In this document: piece by piece, positions 61,491 through 64,000 of the stretch | How the letters are laid out: each line of letters opens with the position of its first letter | Position numbering within the stretch: the stretch's first letter is position 1 | NCBI GenBank assembly: GCA_963849305.1 | Contig: CAWKGV010000016.1 | Span: 36,363 to 100,362 of the forward strand | DNA length: 64,000 nt | From: CAWKGV01 sp963849305 | Lineage (GTDB): Bacteria > Pseudomonadota > Alphaproteobacteria > Acetobacterales > Acetobacteraceae | Direction: 5' to 3' | Translations under genes and position numbers: made by a program | Notes under the pieces: generated by a model | Databases searched by the model: none | Told to the model about the DNA's origin: nothing | What the model saw: the letters and a program-made list of their open reading frames with translations, nothing else

Positions 61491-61715
61491 CGGCGGTCCT
61501 CCTAGGCCGCCAGAAAACCACGACAAGCTTGCCTGCTGGTTAACCGTTTCATCCCTCGCGGATGGGAAGAAATTTGCCGCCGTTCACGTCCGATTAGCTG
61601 TTCTGGGCAATGATCCGCACGCGGCTTCGCTCTGACAGGGTCGAAGCCGAGGTGAGGCGGCCAAGCTTGAAAACGGGTCGCCTTTCAATTTCCAGTCGGG
61701 AGGGGCGGCCCCGGC

Positions 61716-61802
61716 ATGAGGCACGGTACGCTTTGGTTCCTGGCCGCTATATGCGGCGTGGCCGTTGCGCTCGCCCTATGGCTCGCGCCGGCTGTCATAT
61801 GA
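61716..61802 (+). CDS. Possible single-helix micropeptide
   Basis: 28 residues, nearly all one membrane helix (LWFLAAICGVAVALALWLA). GGGAGGGG lies upstream, but the spacing is long. Such very short ORFs can arise by chance; it is listed because both the hydrophobicity and the ribosome site are present. Confidence 0.3.
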   Translation: MRHGTLWFLAAICGVAVALALWLAPAVI

Positions 61803-61904
61803 CGGGACCGATGGCGCTCGGCGTTAATCGAGGTGAGCCGCGCCGGCTTTACGGCAGGCGTCCAATCGGCAAGGCTTCCTTCACTCGACGAGGAGGATTG
61901 GCCG

Positions 61905-62174
61905 TTGCCGCCGTTCAGCAAATTCGCACGCATTCTGTCCGTCACCGTTGGGATCGTCGCGTTCGTCGGCGCGCTCGCTTTCGCGCAAACGCCTGTGCAT
62001 TCCCCACCGCCCGGCATGAAGTGCCCCGGCGACAAGCTGGTCTGGGTCAACACGCGCTCGCACGTTTATCACTTCCAGGGTGAGCGGTACTTCGGCAGCA
62101 CCAAATCCGGCAAGTTCATGTGTGAGCATGAGGCCGATCAGGAAGGCGATCGACCGACACGAAACGGACAATAA
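61905..62174 (+). CDS. Small secreted protein of unknown function
   Basis: 89 residues. A signal peptide (about 1-27, ending ALAFA) is followed by MKCPGDKLVWVNTRSHVYHF, RYFGSTKSGKFMCEHEAD, a pattern seen in small exported alphaproteobacterial proteins (CPGD...VWVNT...GxxMC) with two conserved Cys. The start is TTG 61905, chosen because GAGGAGG lies 8 bases upstream. Confidence 0.65.
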   Translation: MPPFSKFARILSVTVGIVAFVGALAFAQTPVHSPPPGMKCPGDKLVWVNTRSHVYHFQGERYFGSTKSGKFMCEHEADQEGDRPTRNGQ

Positions 62175-62287
62175 GGAAGGGTCCGTTGAACCACGAATAT
62201 AGTCCCAGATCAACCTTGCTTAAATTTCCTTTGACAGCCAGCCTCATTCCGGAATCAGATTCCTGGATCGAACAGGAGCATTTGAGC

Positions 62288-63986
62288 ATGGGTAATGCGC
62301 TCTACTACGGTGACAATCTGGGCTACCTGCGAGAAATGGATCGCGAAAGTGTTGACCTCGTATACCTCGATCCACCCTTCAATTCGAAGGCCACTTACAA
62401 TCTCCTGTTCCGAAGTCCTAGGGGAGGTGACGTTCAGGCGCAAACTACAGCATTTAAGGATACTTGGACCTGGGATATCCCAGCCGAGCGGGCCTTCGAT
62501 GAGACGTTAACGTCCGGCTCTCCGGCTGCGGGTATTTTGCGAGCGTTTCGCGGCTTTCTCGGCGACAGCGATATGATGGCCTACCTGGCGATGATGGCGC
62601 CCCGCTTGATCTACTTACATCGTGCTCTCAAGAAGGCGGGCAGCCTGTATCTACATTGCGATCCCACAGCATCCCATTACCTAAAATTGATACTAGACGG
62701 AGTATTCGGACCCGAGGCGTTTCGTAACGAAATCGTCTGGAAACGCACAACCCCTAAAGGGCTAGCTTTCACTAGATTTCCGTCAACCCACGATATTCTG
62801 CTAGCCTACGGCAAAGGCGCTGAAGCTGTGTGGCATCCTCAGTATGTGCCGCATCGGAATGACTACATTGAAAGCCATTATGGCAATATCGAGCTAGGGA
62901 CCGGGAGACGGTATATGCTTGACAATTGCCTTAATCCGAATCCCGACAGACCTAATCTAACCTACGAATGGAAAGGGATAACAAGAGTTTGGCGTTGGAA
63001 AAAGGATAAAATGCAAGCCTTACACGATGAGGGACGCCTTGTTTATACTAGCAAGTCTGGCATGCCACGGTACAAGCGTTACCTGGATGAGATGCAAGGT
63101 ACTCCTCTGACATCAGTCTGGACCGACATTCCGCCTGTCAACTCACAGGCGCGAGAAAGGCTTGGGTACCCGACTCAAAAGCCGGTGGCGCTATTACAGC
63201 GTATTATCGCGGCAAGTTCTGACGAGAACGGCGTTGTGCTCGATCCATTTTGCGGGTGCGGTACCACAATAGAAGCTGCGGAATCAATGAAACGTCAGTG
63301 GATCGGGATTGATATAACACACCATGCGATCGACGTGATTGAGGGCCGGCTACGAAAAAGAAATCCTGGCACAAATTATCAAGTGAAAGGAAGGCCGGCC
63401 GATCCGGCGTCAGCGCGGCGCCTAGCGGAGCAAGACCCGTACGAATTTCAATGGTGGGCAAACTGGATGCTGGGCGTTCAGAACTATCGCGAGCGCAAGA
63501 AAGGCTCTGATAAGGGCATCGACGGAATTATCTATTTCCACAACCCCCCGCAGGGAGTCGGGCAGATCATAGTATCAGTGAAAGGTGGCCAACACATTGG
63601 CCCAGATATGGTCTCGGCGCTTGAAGGGACTGTCAAACGCGAGGATGCACAATTGGGGATTTTTGTGTGTGCCGCTAGTCCTACAACCGCCATGCGGCGC
63701 AATGCAGCGGCGATGGGAACTCGTTAGGATAGGGCGAGAACAGTTCCCACGAATTCAGATCGTGACCGCAGATGAGTTGCTTACCGGTCCTCTTCCAAGT
63801 CTGCCGCGCGCTATCGAGAGCGATGTTTTCACCCGGCCGCTTCGGCCGCCAACCCCTGTAAGGGTGGCCTCCCAGCAACCCCAGCTTTCGTTTGCGCTGC
63901 CCATTCCTGGCACAAAGGCAAAGCGGTCCGATGTTGAGGATCATCTCGCAGGCTCTCTTTTGGCCGAATTGGCTGCTGCGCGTTAG
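62288..63986 (+). CDS. DNA methyltransferase fused to a restriction-endonuclease-like domain, frameshifted
   Basis: The first 480 residues (62288-63727) read as a beta-class amino-methyltransferase: motif IV LDPPFNS (residues 28-34), KRTTPKGLAF, RERLGYPTQKPVALLQRII and motif I VVLDPFCGCGTTIEA. A nuclease-like domain follows (KGIDGIIYFHNP, IIVSVKGGQHIG), a PD-(D/E)XK variant in which SVK replaces ExK. After MRRNAAAMG the frame shifts by one; the continuation FPRIQIVTADELLTGPLP, LAGSLLAELAAAR ends at 63986. Codon use is lower in GC than the core genes, which suggests transfer. It is probably a self-contained restriction-modification protein. Confidence 0.85.
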
Positions 63987-64000
63987 TGCTGCCGCGCTTC

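Noticed and set aside
59643..64000. Prophage or integrative element
   Set aside because: A tRNA-like gene and lower-GC genes are present, but no integrase, capsid, tail or conjugation gene is seen within the window.

Overview
The window is GC-rich, densely coded chromosomal DNA from an alphaproteobacterium. The evidence is the gene order ubiE-coaBC-dut near mutM-ech-rpsT-dnaA, the aroE-coaE-dnaQ operon, a SAM-II riboswitch before metZ, and an SDHAF4-like DUF1674 gene. Rhodospirillales/Acetobacteraceae is my best guess from overall gene content, with moderate confidence.

Layout. 1-13073 is an exosortase A (XrtA/PEP-CTERM-type) exopolysaccharide locus. A leftward operon encodes an export lipoprotein, a chain-length protein, a tyrosine autokinase, an outer-membrane beta-barrel, an AAA ATPase, a polysaccharide deacetylase and a FemAB-like protein. 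A rightward arm encodes the priming glycosyltransferase, the TPR protein PrsT and a GT4 glycosyltransferase. The exosortase itself is not in the window. 13070-14582 holds a nitroreductase and a RelE/XRE toxin-antitoxin pair. 14583-16985 is a degraded accessory segment: an interrupted gene, an IS5-like transposase wreck and several AT-rich patches. One patch has no cytosine on the + strand for 410 bases and sits between perfect 59-bp direct repeats.

16986-58055 is mostly core metabolism: ribonucleotide reductase alpha, an M20 amidohydrolase, YggT, FolD, MetZ, ApaG, FolE, a lone Rieske protein, two tandem aminotransferases, the EgtD/EgtB ergothioneine pair, SelB, a two-gene ABC transporter, Dut/CoaBC/UbiE, MutM, enoyl-CoA hydratase, S20, DnaA, a K+-independent H+-pyrophosphatase, EttA, MlaA/MlaC, MetF, a UvrD helicase, an RsmB-like methyltransferase, AroE, CoaE and DnaQ. 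Five tRNA genes (Val, Ala, Gly, Ile2-type CAU and an irregular Leu) are spread along the window. From about 58.7 kb, and clearly after the tRNA-Leu-like gene at 59.6 kb, the DNA becomes accessory: small hypothetical proteins and a methyltransferase fused to a restriction-endonuclease-like domain with lower-GC codon use.

Five genes are split by frameshifts (a GST, coaBC, metF, a hypothetical gene and the methyltransferase-nuclease). Two are normally important biosynthetic genes, so sequence error is a serious alternative to real inactivation. The most unusual structure is the C-free block with its duplicated flanks. Nearby patches, including a transposase N-terminus, look as if they suffered strand-biased C-to-T change. 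An assembly artefact must be excluded before this is treated as biology.
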